This document shows, piece by piece, positions 1 through 26,208 of a stretch of DNA of 64,000 nucleotides. A model generated the notes under the pieces. It saw only the letters and a list, made by a program, of their open reading frames with translations. It was not told where the DNA came from and made no database searches. The DNA comes from Hormiphora californensis (Eukaryota; Ctenophora; Tentaculata; Cydippida; Pleurobrachiidae): NCBI GenBank assembly GCA_020137815.1, contig CM035356.1, positions 5,862,145-5,926,144 of the forward strand, in the 5' to 3' direction. The number at the start of each line of letters is the position of its first letter. The first letter of the stretch is position 1. A program made the translations under genes and the position numbers.

Positions 1-2
1 GG

Positions 3-336
3 GCCTCTAAATCGGTAGCAACTGCCACCGCTACAGTTGTTGCTGCCTCAAAACAGTGTATGAAGATGACCGAGGAAAGCAAGATAGTGGGCGTGGACTA
101 CAGCCAGCTATCCGCAGTACAGGTGATGCTCAATATAATAAATCACAACAATGATATCTCTGGAGACTTTGTTGTTATGTCACGTGACACCGTGTTATTC
201 TTAGGTTAAACGACTTGATATGGATATGCAAGTTAAGATATTGGAGTTGGAGAATCAGTTAACTGAGGAGAGGAAAAGATTAACGACGATGAGGAAAATG
301 CACTATCATGGAGATGGTAATGAGGACGGAAGTTAG
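3..336 (+). CDS. HIP1: HIP1/HIP1R (Sla2 family) endocytic adaptor, C-terminal end, 5' part outside window
   Basis: Two exons join in frame: 3-122 and 205-336, with GT at 123 and AG at 203-204. The first encodes an alanine/threonine-rich helix ([17 protein letters not shown]) like the end of the actin-binding I/LWEQ (THATCH) module. The second encodes a short coiled coil, [18 protein letters not shown], then [17 protein letters not shown], and stops at 334-336. From memory this matches the conserved C-terminus of HIP1 and HIP1R, which has the same spacing of QVRVLELE and the RKxHY ending. The family links clathrin-coated pits to F-actin at the plasma membrane. The extra tail after that helix, seen in vertebrates, is missing here; the protein ends seven residues after HYH. 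HIP1 and HIP1R cannot be told apart from this piece, so the symbol stands for the family. A (GA)n tract begins just after the stop codon. Confidence 0.85.
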
Positions 337-337
337 G

Positions 338-367
338 GGGAGAGAGAGAGCGAGAGAGAGAGAGAGG

Positions 368-459
<92 letters not shown>
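338..459. repeat. (GA)n microsatellite just after the HIP1-like stop codon
   Basis: An almost uninterrupted GA dinucleotide tract starts two bases after the stop codon and would lie in the 3' UTR. It creates spurious open frames of Arg-Glu and Ser-Leu on the two strands. Confidence 0.95.
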
Positions 460-461
<2 letters not shown>

Positions 462-690
462 AATCAGTGCTTGTCTTGCAACAAGAGATATACGTTGAAT
501 TTATTTTTGCATGATTTCACCCGTCACCTTTTAGAGTTTATCCATATCATATCTTAAACTGTTTTCACAACCTTTAATCCTACTGAATATACATCGACAG
601 GTCGACGGGGCTAGGGATGCCGGACAGACAGACACAAGACACACCGACTAACTTTTACTAGTGAATGTATGGGTCACGCCCAATGTTTTT

Positions 691-696
691 AATAAA
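691..696 (+). promoter_or_regulatory. possible polyadenylation signal AATAAA of the HIP1-like gene
   Basis: This is the first AATAAA downstream of the stop codon at 334-336. The hexamer is common in AT-rich DNA, so it is only a candidate; a 3' UTR of about 370 bases would be unremarkable. Confidence 0.35.
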
Positions 697-2425
697 GTCA
701 TTCGGACACATGATGATATTGAATCCCGAACATATTTCGTAGCATATTTGCCAAACAGTATGTCTATACTATATTGTCTACCATCATGCATTGGTGTTTG
801 AAGTCATTTAACCAGTTTTTTTGGAAGTTCACCAATTTATTAGAGCCATCATTGTGAGAGTGAGCGTATAAATATGATTTGTATTTAAACACGGAATGAT
901 TATGTATGTGTGTCTAAACCATGGATTCTTAAAACTCCACAAACCAACGTGTTGTTGTTTTGTTTATTGCGGTACTTTCACTTCCACTTCCACTTTCAAC
1001 CGGCGTGTTGTCTCGTGTTGTGCGCGCGGTGTGCTCCCATTCGTGTGTGCGTCGGGCGCGCGGCGCACCACAGATCAGGAGTACTTTCCACCGCACCGTC
1101 GGTAAAGTGAACACGCTGGTCAGAGTAGACCCCCTTAGACGGCACGCGCGGATATAGACCTGAGCGAGTGTGGAAAAGTTGAGGCGGAAAAAGGTGAAAG
1201 GATTGAGGTGTATTATGTTTACCACACACACAAACCGTGAGACAGTAGGGGCCTAGCTAAGTTTTGGTAATGAAATTCCCCCTCTGCGCTAGCTCACAGA
1301 GGGGTAATAATATCGCTTGTACGGCGGGAAAAAAATTCCTGTGTCCAAACTACAAAACAGAAAGTTCTAATTTTTTGAACATACCGAGGAAATTGTCTGA
1401 GCTACCATTACATACCGGAATTTTTCGATATTTTGGCGATTAACACTGTTTTTGTTTTTGGAAAACTATGAAGATGCTGGAATTTGGCTACAAAAACCTT
1501 CAGAAATGTGCAAAATGCCATTCCAAAGGTATTAGAGGTGGATTCATTGATAACTAAGCTATAGTCGAGTCAGAAAAAATTCCACAAGATTGGAATTTTA
1601 TGCCCATATAAGGAGTTATGCGACACACCTCTGTTGTTAAACATGTGGTGTAATCGCTACCGGTCGTTACTTTCTGTAGAATTCAGGTCCTGGTTACTAT
1701 ACAAACTAGTACCATACGTTTTAGATAGGTTTTAGACAAGTTTTCGATAACTTTTTATGAGAAGGTCCCGTAAATTTTCATTTTTAGGTAGGCGGTATTG
1801 TCACCCCTATATGCAATAATAGGGGTGACTTCGTAACCAAAGCTAAGTTAGGCGAGAGAACGATTGATCAAATGTGTAGTTGAGATTTTTCCTAGAAAAT
1901 GTAGAAAGTTGAGCACATTTCTCAGTAACAAAATAAAACACGACATCTTTTTTTAAAGGGCCAGACACGAACAATAGTAGTAACAAATGTGTGGATGTGT
2001 TGCGTACAGGGTGTTCCCAGAGAGATAACGACACGCGAAGATCAAAAAAGGGGGAAATAAAGTTACCAATCTCAACACCCTCTCAAACTACAGCATGGCA
2101 TGGTTTTTTCTGGGACACCCCGTACCATAAGTGTGCATCAATATGGAGTGTGTGTGCTTCATATTTATCTGTCCATTCATAGAATTCTTCTAAAATACGT
2201 GTGCTTGTGTGAGCGTGTGTATGTGTGTTTTTTCTTTTTCTCACCCTTAAACGGTGCAGTATTCTTTTCTTGAATAATTATATATAATTATATAGAGGGG
2301 GAAATGATGTGTACATATTATATGTTCGGTTGCAGTTTTATATATATTTGTATATAAGGTGCACGATATATCATATTAGCGGTACTGACGAAGTGATTGG
2401 CCCTCGTGTGTGTAGGGTCCCCCGG

Positions 2426-2541
2426 AAGGGGTTCACGCCCATGGCAACCGCTCTTATCAAATCAAGGGGTTCACGCCCATGGCAACCGCTCTTATCAAAT
2501 CAAGGGGTTCACGCCCATGGCAACCGCTCTTATCAAATCAA
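2426..2541. repeat. three-copy 38-bp tandem repeat
   Basis: Units begin at 2428, 2466 and 2504 and are almost identical, starting GGGGTTCACGCCCATGGC. No coding or structural role is evident. Confidence 0.95.
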
Positions 2542-2717
2542 AAAACGATCTCCATTGCATGCACATCGTTAAATCTTTCATCTTATTGTCTATATGTGCA
2601 ACTGTATATCAGGGAGGTATTAGAACTAACATATTATGATCAGGGTATCATCATCTAAATTACATATTTTAGCTCTCTATCTGTAGGGGGCAGGGCCTCA
2701 TTAATATAGGTAGATAA

Positions 2718-2826
2718 CAGGAACCGACCGAAACAAGTAAACAACCAATCAGAACTCGTTATTTAGGTCACGTGACTGGTTATCAGCCAATCAGGGACCA
2801 GTATTCCCTGATTCGGTCGGTTCCTG
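2718..2826. mobile_element. 109-bp hAT-type MITE, copy 1
   Basis: Terminal inverted repeats CAGGAACCGACCGAA and its complement bound 109 bp. An exact 8-bp target duplication, GTAGATAA, lies at 2710-2717 and 2827-2834. Eight-base duplications and CAG ends are typical of hAT transposons. The interior has CCAATCAG boxes on both sides of a palindromic GTCACGTGAC. It carries no coding capacity and would need a transposase in trans. Confidence 0.9.
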
Positions 2827-3541
2827 GTAGATAAATATCATTTCAATTGGTCGCCAGAGATACCGCTCTGCGTATTATGTTCTAATTTGTTATTACTAGT
2901 AAAAAAGAGTGTACGTGCCAATAAGATGCGCTGACAAGGTGGCCATATATTTCACTTATATCGTAAAACCACGGGACCAAAATTCACACAAATGCCATCA
3001 TCTCACACGCGGCAAAACAAAATACACCTCTTTTATATATTCGCTCAGTCTGGATATATATATATCGCTACAGCCACCTCACTATAAAAATGTTCGTATC
3101 GTGTCTCATTATAAGAGAGAGAGTTATACTGGGCACCTTTATTGTAACTGCATGATGGGAGCCGGTTGGAGCGTGTGGGTGTGGATGGTGTAGACAGAGG
3201 GAGATATAACTGTGTCCCCTGGCGCCCTCACCTACCCCCCTCGGACAGTGTAGGGCATGGATAGGTGGGTCTAGGACAAGCTAAGTAAAGTCGGATAGTA
3301 GAAAATATATCACACACGATCAGGGGTGACAATTTCAAAACATATATCCGACTTTATCATCCACAGATCTACACACATCTACACGCACACACACCTCAGC
3401 AACTCTATCACAAGCAGGTTCTACGATGCCAATTTACCATCTGTAAACAAAGCGTGCCTTTTTCTTGGAAAACATCAAATGCGTTAAAAACGTTTTATAT
3501 ATATTTATATATAGAGGGAGAGAGATAGAGAGATAGAATGG

Positions 3542-3573
<32 letters not shown>

Positions 3574-3710
3574 TAAAGCCGAATATAAAATAGGGCACGT
3601 ATAATATACTCTTCGTGACATGTATTATTATGTGTATTTTAATTCCAATTGCAATATGTATAGGTGTGATCTGTAAGCTTGCAATATATAGTAGGTGTGA
3701 TCAGTGTGAA

Positions 3711-3821
3711 ATCACACACACACCCTTTTCTTTTACACATGTATAATCGGACACACGGGCAAATTAAGATCGGTTATAAATCAAGGTAGACATGTGTAAA
3801 AAGAAAAGGGTTGTGTGTGAT
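3711..3821. mobile_element. 111-bp inverted-repeat (foldback/MITE-like) element
   Basis: Arms of about 32 bp (3711-3742 and 3790-3821) are complementary with one or two mismatches; each contains CCCTTTTCTTTT next to a CA/TG run. The 47-bp centre is unique in this window. No clear target duplication could be read. Confidence 0.6.
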
Positions 3822-4459
3822 CTCTACTTCTTATACAACACGAACAGTGGGGAAATATTATTATGTCCTAGGTTTGAGATATATAATTAATTAAAGAAGC
3901 TATTTGTAATTTGCAGGTATCGTTCAGATATATCACTCACTTCACTTTGTTCGAATCTGTAAGATAAGTGCGAACGGTATATCTATGATATATATCAAAC
4001 ATATCACTAGTCTACTTTTTCGATTTATTTTTCATTTTTATCTCCAAAAACATCTCAGGGGGTTTACTGCAGATAGAGATGTGTGCAGCACGCCATGTTA
4101 TATAATTTACTCCTTCAAAATAATGAAAACCACACGAGAAATACTTTCAGGCATCACGAGCAGTAGAAACTATAATATGTAATTATATTTTTATAGAATT
4201 TGCGTGCCACAGAGATAATTTAATATGGATACGGAGGAGAGACAGAAACAGACAGAGAAATGGAAAGACAGATAAAGATTTAAGGGATGATTTGAAAGGA
4301 ATCTATAGTCTGTTAGAACATTGATCGATCGGGGGAGGAGAGGATATTATTGGATAATATTGGAAGAAAAAATTGGAAGAAAAAATTGGCTCTCCCCTCT
4401 TTCTATCGCTGTGTCTATCTCTATCCCTCTCTCTAATCTCTATCTCTAACCCTCTTTTA

Positions 4460-4585
4460 TTAGGGGCAGTACACAAAAAATAAAATAAAAGGTTAAAATT
4501 TTAATTTTTTCAGCGGTTCATATTTCTGCTGCTGAAAAAATTAAAGTTTTTAATTTTAATTTTATTTGATGTGTACTGCCTCTAA
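4460..4585. mobile_element. 126-bp MITE with GGCAGTACAC terminal repeats
   Basis: The ends read TTAGGGGCAGTACAC and the near-complement of it (one mismatch), and complementarity continues through AT-rich arms to a short loop near 4515-4530. The TTA-like ends recall PIF/Harbinger elements, but the flanking triplets do not form a clean direct repeat, so the superfamily is uncertain. Confidence 0.65.
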
Positions 4586-5289
4586 CTACAGATATATATA
4601 TCGCTCTCTATTCCCACACAGTTTCTTGCAGATAAGATAAGATATAAGAATAATCATATTAATTGTGCTTTTTTTGTTGTTCTCCTTCTAATATGGGAGA
4701 AAAATATAATTATCTGCTCGAAATTATTAGATTTCGATTTCCTGGATATGATAAAAACTCTTCTTTTCCAAAAATTACGTAATTTAATTTTATTTTGTGT
4801 CCCCGAAAAAAACGTGTGTATTCCGTAATTATTATTCCCTCTCTTTCTCTCCCTCTCTCTTTCTTTCCCTCTCTCACACACACTTGAATAAACACACTAT
4901 CCCCTGGCGGGCTTTAAAAATATTAATAGGCTTCTAAAGTTCAATTATTGCCAACACAGGATAATCAGATCTTGTTTAGAAAGAAAGATGGTTTCCGCGA
5001 AACGGTTTTGAACTGATTTAGAGTTTTGGTGTCCGTCTTTCTTTCTTGTTTATAATATATATTATGCTTCTTTTTCACTACCATTGCAGCGGCACACTCA
5101 CACCCTCACTCTCAGTAAATAAATTGTATCTCTGTATCTCTTAAACATCTTTCATTTATTTTTTTCTTAGCGTGTTGTGTTATCATTTGCTAAGTCTGAA
5201 AACGTCACACGCCACACATATATAATATTAATATTTCATCAAGAAAACACCTATCTCTCTGTATCTTTCTCCCAGTTCCCAGTATAGTA

Positions 5290-5334
5290 CAGCCGGATTT
5301 ACCGGGCACGCCGATTCATATCGGGGTCCGACTG
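5290..5334. mobile_element. 45-bp pogo/Tigger-like mini-element (in duplicated block, copy A)
   Basis: Nearly nothing but terminal repeat: it starts CAGCCGGATTTACCGGG and ends CGGGGTCCGACTG, with TA on both sides. The same element is at 7604-7648 in the second copy of the duplicated block. Confidence 0.75.
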
Positions 5335-5619
5335 TACCATTTCCAACCACAATCAATTACCATTTAAAACACCTAACATATATCATAAACTAGTTGACGT
5401 TTTTTACTCTCACTTTCCATACATATCACACACAGACGGGAATATAAATTTTTGGTTTTATGGATGGGGAATTCACACACAATCCACGGTAATATATAAC
5501 ACTCGGTTCCCACACACTCCTTCTCTCACTCTCTCCTGCCCCTCCTCTCCTAACCTCACGGAAAGGGAGTATAATATATATAGAGGAGAGAATTCGTTGA
5601 TAAGATATCACGTGTATAA

Positions 5620-5728
5620 CAGGAACCGACCGAAACAAGTAAACAACCAATCAGAACTCGTTATTTAGGTCACGTGACTGGTTATCAGCCAATCAGGGAC
5701 CAGTATTTCCTGATTCGGTCGGTTCCTG
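5620..5728. mobile_element. 109-bp hAT-type MITE, copy 2
   Basis: Same length and ends as the copy at 2718, with an exact 8-bp target duplication GTGTATAA at 5612-5619 and 5729-5736. It lies about 90 bp beyond the stop codon of copy A of the KH gene's terminal exon. Confidence 0.9.
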
Positions 5729-5817
5729 GTGTATAATGTGTGCTGTGGAAAATGAACGCGGGGAATCATCTATGTATCTAGATAGTATGTGTGTGTGTGT
5801 GTGTGTGTGTGAGTTAT

Positions 5818-6786
5818 TTAAATGTTCAGATGTGCTAACAATTCCTGTATATCCACAGAATCGCCGTCCAAAAAGTCCAGGTTGAGGTTATCCGGCCCAC
5901 CCTGGGGAGGGGGTCCTACACTGGCACCCCCACGGGCCCCAATCGGTCCAAACATATCATAATTTCCATTAGTGGCGGGTGAAGGTCCCGATGTAGACGT
6001 TACGGGTACTGAAGATGGCATACCACCACCACCGGAGTTAGATGCCATACCACCAAAACCGTTCATGGTTGGCATAGGTCCACCGGCACCCATACCACCT
6101 GGTCCTGGCATGTTTCCGGGCATGTTACCACCCAGAAGGGAGGATACCCCGGCGAGATTTCCAGCGCTAAGTGAGGGGGCTAGTCCTGCTTGGTGGAGGG
6201 GTGTTGATCGGGGGATGTTGGCAGCTGCAGCTAGGTTTGCCGTGCTGAGACCCGGGTAGGAGGCCATTCCACTGATTCCAGAGAGGTTTAAACCGAGTCC
6301 TGGACCACCGGGGTTTTGTGCCTGCAACAGAGAGAGAAATTCAGTGGTTACTTACTTTTGAGTTTTGCTGTTTCGATGAAAACATGTATAACTCTAACTA
6401 CTTAATTCGCAAATTTCTCCATCTCGAAAGTGGTCGACTTTCCAGCAAACTAATTTCTGTTAGTTTTTGGTATAATATAATTCTCCCTCCCTACCTGGTT
6501 TAAAAGTGGCCCGGCTGCAGCACTACGCTTGTACAACGACAACAACTCCTCAGTCCTCTTGAACTGCTGTGCGGCTGCATACTGTTGCTGTTGCTGCCTC
6601 TGATGCTGGTACAACAGATCCTGAACCTTCTCGCTCTGCTCCTCCATCTTCTTTTCTAGTAACAGCTTCAAAAGGAGCTCTGATTGGGACTCATCCGGGG
6701 GAGGACCCTCGTGGTGATGTTGCTGTTGGTGGAGCTTCCGCTGTGCAAGGATTTGTTCAAATGTCAGGGCACTTCCTGGTTCGTAC
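5818..6786 (-). CDS. second copy (copy A) of the last two exons of the tandem-KH gene
   Basis: Two exons on the minus strand: 6495-6786 (292 bp) and 5818-6321 (504 bp including the stop). Acceptors, donor and lengths match 9953-10244 and 9266-9769 exactly. The 292-bp exon encodes YEPGSALTFEQILAQRK, a histidine/glutamine-rich stretch and a leucine-rich coiled coil (SELLLKLLLEKKMEEQSEK). The last exon encodes a glycine/proline/methionine-rich tail ending DGDSVDIQELLAHLNI. I count roughly 15-16 base differences from copy B across both exons, all synonymous. Either both copies are expressed as alternative 3' ends, or this is the other haplotype left in the assembly: the 100-N gap lies between them. 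Exon 11173-11458 could splice to either copy in the same phase. Confidence 0.8.
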
Positions 6787-7337
6787 CTGGGGTGGAAATT
6801 AGAAATGTTTTACAAAATATTAACTGTTTCTCACCCCAATATATTCACCCTGCTAACCTTGCCCACTGAATACTTAATATTCTACGTGTGTTGGTTACAT
6901 TTTATGTTTATCAAGAAAGGCGTAGTGCTATATCGAAAGATCTCCCTCGGTATAACACTACACCGCTCTTTTGATCTCAGATCAAAGAGAAACTCCTGGA
7001 GAAAGAGAAAACAAAGAGAAGGAAAAATCAGCGGGGAGGGAGATCTCAGGTACTTCTGTGGAAGGTTTGTATTGTGCAATGTGCAAATGTGGAAATGGGT
7101 GTATGATGTTTGCTGTAGCGATTACGCAACACATCCCTCTCATACATCAAGTCCAAAAAGTACCGTCTTTGGGTATTTCAGGGAAAGGAGCTGAGATTTG
7201 CGTTGTTCTTCCTTCGAATTTTTGACGACATAGTTCGCGGGGAACCAAGTTGAAACACAGTACGAGGGGTGAACCAAGCTGTACCAGCTTTGTGTTAGAA
7301 TATAGTGAAAAGAGAGACAAATTGAGTACGAAGGATC
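6787..7337. other. upstream flank of copy A and unmatched sequence before the gap
   Basis: Up to about 7088 this is intron sequence closely similar to 10245-10541. From 7089 to the gap it has no counterpart beside copy B and I do not recognise it. No gene seen. Confidence 0.5.
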
Positions 7338-7437
7338 NNNNNNNNNNNNNNNNNNNNNNNNNNNNNNNNNNNNNNNNNNNNNNNNNNNNNNNNNNNNNNN
7401 NNNNNNNNNNNNNNNNNNNNNNNNNNNNNNNNNNNNN
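7338..7437. other. assembly gap of 100 Ns
   Basis: Exactly 100 undetermined bases, the usual placeholder for a gap of unknown size. It sits between the two copies of the duplicated block, so the order and the reality of the duplication depend on it. Confidence 0.98.
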
Positions 7438-7603
7438 TCCCCCCCTTGGCCCATCTCTTAAACATCTTTCATTTATTTTTTTCTTAGCGTGTTGTGTTAT
7501 CATTTGCTAAGTCTGAAAACGCCACACGCCACACACATATATTAATATTTCATCAAGAAAACACCTATCTCTCTGTATCTTTCTCCCAATTCCCAGTATA
7601 GTA

Positions 7604-7648
7604 CAGCCGGATTTACCGGGCACGCCGATTCATATCGGGGTCCGACTG
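7604..7648. mobile_element. 45-bp pogo/Tigger-like mini-element (in duplicated block, copy B)
   Basis: Counterpart of 5290-5334, flanked by TA on both sides. Confidence 0.75.
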
Positions 7649-7894
7649 TACCATTTCCAACCACAATCAATTACCATTTAAAACACCTAACATATATCAT
7701 AAACTAGTTGACGTTTTTTACTCTCACTTTCCATACATATCACACACAGACGGGAATATAAATTTTTGGTTTTATGGATGGGGAATTCACACACAATCCA
7801 CGGTAATATATAACACTCGGTTCCCACACACTCCTTCTCTCACTCTCTCCTGTCCCTCCTCTCCTATCCTCACGGAAAGGGAGTATAATATATA

Positions 7895-9026
7895 TGGTCA
7901 ATGTTATTTTTGTCTGGCTCGCTGACCAAAATTTTCCATCGAGCTATAGTAAATAGGCTACAACCCCCAAGGTTTTACTCAGCACCTCAAAAAATTGAAA
8001 AATTGTCAAAACTTCATTATTGTGAAAACGCGATGTCTCTAGCTCAATCCAGTGAGGTGCTATACACTGAAATATCCCGTGAGGTGCCCACGTGAGGTGC
8101 TTTTGATTTACAGGAATACCGTTTGAGCAAAAATCTCGAAATTTTCGGAAAAGTTAGATTGATTTCTAACTCATCAGATGAGGTGAAAAGCTAAGACAAT
8201 TTTACTCATTTAGTGAGGTGCAAGCCCTTTTTAGAGCCAAAAGTTTACTCTTCAGGGGTCAAATGAGTGAATAATGATTTGAAACTTGGTATATAGCAAG
8301 ATTGGACAATTTCCCCCCTGATTTACCTAAAATTTAATCTAAAAATTACTCAGCGAGTGAGGTGCAGACCTTTGAAAAATGACATATTTTACCTACTTCT
8401 CCAGGGCACCTCACAGGTTGAGTAATGACATTGGAGTCGATAAGGAAGTGTTTGGGGATGTCATATGAGCAAATTAAGGCCACTTTTAGAACTATATACT
8501 CACTGAGTGAGGTGCAATTAGCGTTTGAAGAAAATACCGTTTTTTGGGTGCACCTCACTCATTGAGCAAAATTTTTGGAACTTTTTTGGTACAAATGATG
8601 GTTTTGAGTCTACTGCAAGTATCTAGCTAGGAAAAGTCGTGAAACGTGAGGTGCTACAGGCTTAAAAGTAGCTGTAAGTATACAGTGTAACTTTAAACAC
8701 CGTTTGCACCTCATAGATTGAGTAAGTTTGCTTACATATTTTAATAGGTGTTTATATTGGACATTTTTCAGCATATTTTCGAAAATTTTAAGAAAAATTA
8801 TTAAAAATTGACGGAACAGCACATGCTTTTGCAAACTATGTCACCGGCACCTCACGAAATGAGTTATTCAAATTTTAGAGTTGTAAAAGCGATTATTATA
8901 CATTTTTATTAATAAATTCGGAATATTTCGTTAATTTGGCATTATTTAGTTGTCCAAAAATGACTAAATGTAAAAGTGTCCATTTTTCGAAGTCAAAAAC
9001 GAACCAGACAAAAATAACATTGACCA
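7895..9026. mobile_element. 1132-bp TA-flanked DNA element with repeated GTGAGGTGC motifs, present only in copy B
   Basis: Perfect terminal inverted repeats of about 23 bp (starting TGGTCAATGTTATTTTTG) bound the element. TA lies on each side (7893-7894 and 9027-9028). The matching place in copy A, near 5580, is an empty site with a single TA at that point, which fixes the ends. A TA duplication suggests the Tc1/mariner superfamily. There is no transposase frame. Inside, GTGAGGTGC or its complement occurs about twelve times, usually with a nearby ACTCA or TGAGT, in both orientations. It lies downstream of the KH gene's last exon. Confidence 0.9.
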
Positions 9027-9067
9027 TATAGAGGAGAGAATTCGTTGATAAGATATCACGTGTATAA

Positions 9068-9176
9068 CAGGAACCGACCGAAACAAGTAAACAACCAATC
9101 AGAAATCGTTATTTAGGTCACGTGACTGGTTATCAGCCAATCAGGGACCAGTATTTCCTGATTCAGTCGGTTCCTG
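9068..9176. mobile_element. 109-bp hAT-type MITE, copy 3 (duplicate of copy 2)
   Basis: Same position relative to the KH terminal exon and same GTGTATAA target duplication as copy 2, so it was copied with the block rather than inserted separately. One terminal base differs (CAGTCGG instead of CGGTCGG). Confidence 0.9.
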
Positions 9177-9265
9177 GTGTATAATGTGTGCTGTGGAAAA
9201 TGAACGCGGGGAATCATATATGTATCTAGATAGTATGTGTGTGTGTGTGTGTGTGTGTGAGTTAT

Positions 9266-23698
<14,433 letters not shown>

Positions 23699-24272
23699 GG
23701 TCTGCTCAATTATATCTGTAACTCTCGGCTGTGTGTGTGTATACTGTTGTTATTGTTGTGTGTGTAGGATATTATCCTCAGTCCACAGCAGTTTTACATA
23801 CCATAACCTAGCCTTCCTAGAAATAGTGATGTTTTCAGTAGTAAATAGTGTAATTAGTAACAAGTAATAAGTAGTAATTAGTAACTAGCAATTAGTGTTG
23901 TTTTCACTAGTTATCTAAATTCAAATAAAAGGGGAGGGGATTGAGGGGTAAACCTCACATCATCTCACATGTGGACTCCTGTCACACCCGTGCTTGGAGC
24001 ACAGCAGTCGAGGTTTACCTCTCAACTCCATCTGAATCTATATTCTATGTTGCAATCGTTTTGTTAGTTAAAATACTGAAAGTTTGCTAAGACTATAAAA
24101 TACAGGTATTGTAACGAGTCAACAAGAACAACAAAACAAAATATGCGATAAAATAATATTAAAACTATGATGTCAGACATTGTCCACAATAAATTTATCA
24201 CCGCAATATGCGTGAATGGTAAACGCTGTAATTTTTGGATGTACACCGCAAACGGACACGCCAAAGAGTCGG

Positions 24273-24303
<31 letters not shown>

Positions 24304-25959
24304 TGTGTGTGTCTGAGAGAGAGAGAGAGAGATAGGGAGATTATAGACAGAGAGGGAGAGATAGAGACGCGGTAATCAGGAAATATTATATGACACGCCA
24401 CAACATGCTCCCGGCTGATGTCATTCTAAGAAAATACGACAATTTTCAAGACACACAGACACACTCAGAGAGAAAGAATAATTCCAGCGAATGATCAAAG
24501 ACAAAGGATCAATGGCTACAACTAGGAAACGAATGATTACGTTCATAAGGATTATTATCATTAATTCTCTATAACACTCCAGTTTGTGAGCAAAAATAGG
24601 GTCATCAGAAAATCATAAGGACTATTTTATTACGATTGAATCTATTTTATTATGATTGAATCTATTTTATTGTATAAAAGAGACAGGTAACATTATCATT
24701 ACCAACTTAGCCATGTGTGTGCTCTCAGTTAGGACTCAGGAGTCCGGAAGACTCCTTTGATCATTAAAATGATTTTAGAATGCCGTGGATGTGATGAAAA
24801 CTGACAGGCATATCGTTTATAATTGGTTCGTTTAAAACTGGTTCTTGTCATATACAAATCAAACATCTTAGATATGCTATTTGCTCGAGCAGCTCGAGCA
24901 GTGAGTAACAGCTATAGCTCGAGTCGATGTAACATCTCTGATCTCGCACGCTGCGTGAGGTCTTATGGGACAAAACAATTCAGGTTCATTATTCTTTACC
25001 AATACATCAAGGTATTTTAGGGACTAGAGTTACTGGTAGGAATTCTTTAGGATCGAAGGGCTGTGATCAGTAGGAATTGTGCGACCAGCTCGTCGCCAGG
25101 CCCCTGTGACCTGTCGCCAGACTCCAGAGGCCAGGACCCAAGCTCTACTCTCTAGGGCCAAACTAAAATCGGGAATATATTTAACAATAACAATAACAAT
25201 AACATTATACATATTTAAATCGCTTTTGAGCTATATAATGCTATTCTCGATCAGCTTAAACAGCGTCCTCTCGATAATAGCAAGCTTTCTAAAGCGCTTC
25301 ATCGCTGAAATAACCTATAGACATTCGTCCTCGTCGTCATAGATAATAAATTATATAAAAATAAAAACGGACTTAGATAATTAATAAATAAGATACAAAA
25401 GACAGACTGAACACCGATGGACATACAAATACATGCAACACACACACACACACACGTCATACACATACAAATTCATACAAACACAAGCAAGTACTTAACA
25501 TACGAACAATTAAGCACACAACCAAATTCACCAACGTCAAACGGAGTCCAGAGATAATCAATCCTACCACATACTGAACAAAATAAAGAAATAAACGCTA
25601 ATTGAGTGTTGTCCTCATTACTCATTAGTTCATTGTGACTAGGACTCGCTTTGTCTTGGATTATTATTATCATGGTTATTGGTTATCATGGAGGAATATC
25701 AGTTTCACACTTAGGAGATATCATGTAGGATTTCAGGATTTAGGAATTTACTTTAGGTCTTTTAGTTCTGAAAATAAGGTGCTCTGGAGGGGGTTAATCT
25801 TCATAGTAGAAGCCTCCAAGAGCAATATAGCACTGTGAATTGCGTAGCCAAGACTACACAATTCACAGTCCCATTGTGTGAGAAGTCAACTGTACACGTC
25901 AAACAGTTGCCAAAAGGCGTATCTACAAGTAAGTCAGTGTCTAGATCTGTCATGGGTGG
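23699..25959. other. DNA upstream of the tandem-KH start codon; no gene seen
   Basis: It should hold the 5' UTR and promoter of the KH gene, but I could not identify a first non-coding exon or a core promoter. Contents: a GT-rich run near 23730-23765, a (GA)n stretch 24272-24350, a short perfect hairpin AGGAGTC/GACTCCT at 24738-24756, an (AATAAC)n run near 25180-25205, and a CA run near 25438-25456. Confidence 0.4.
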
Positions 25960-26208
25960 GGATTCTTTTTTTTATTCTCACACACACTTTTTTTCTCACA
26001 TTATTTTTCTGACATCCCTCTTTCTTTTTTAACTTTTACTACCTCACATTCGATCATGTATTTTTCCGTTTTTTGCTGAGGAGGACGAAACATACAGAAA
26101 CATTTCAATAATATCTACTCAATACCCTATCTCCCAGGACCCCGTCTTGAAAGATCAATATTCAAATCCATATCATCCATCACTAGCAACTACACACATA
26201 ATAACATG

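Larger units (their letters stand above)
697..5289. other. intergenic DNA between two convergent genes; no gene seen
   Basis: I found no splice-compatible coding stretch on either strand. The region holds a perfect hairpin (GTCACCCCTAT at 1800-1810 with its complement at 1819-1829), a three-copy 38-bp repeat, one hAT-type MITE, two other inverted-repeat elements (3711-3821 and 4460-4585), a short (GA)n tract near 3538-3570 and pyrimidine-rich DNA around 4390-4450 and 4840-4880. Confidence 0.6.

Noticed and set aside
233-514. Open frames of Ser-Leu or Arg-Glu repeats, here and at every GA tract
   Set aside because: They are translations of dinucleotide repeats, appear on both strands at once and have no flanking coding sequence.
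7140-7510. Open frames running across the N gap
   Set aside because: The undetermined bases carry no stops, so the frames are artefacts.
24738-24756. AGGAGTC/GACTCCT hairpin as a histone-type 3' stem-loop
   Set aside because: Stem and loop do not match the histone consensus and no histone gene is near.
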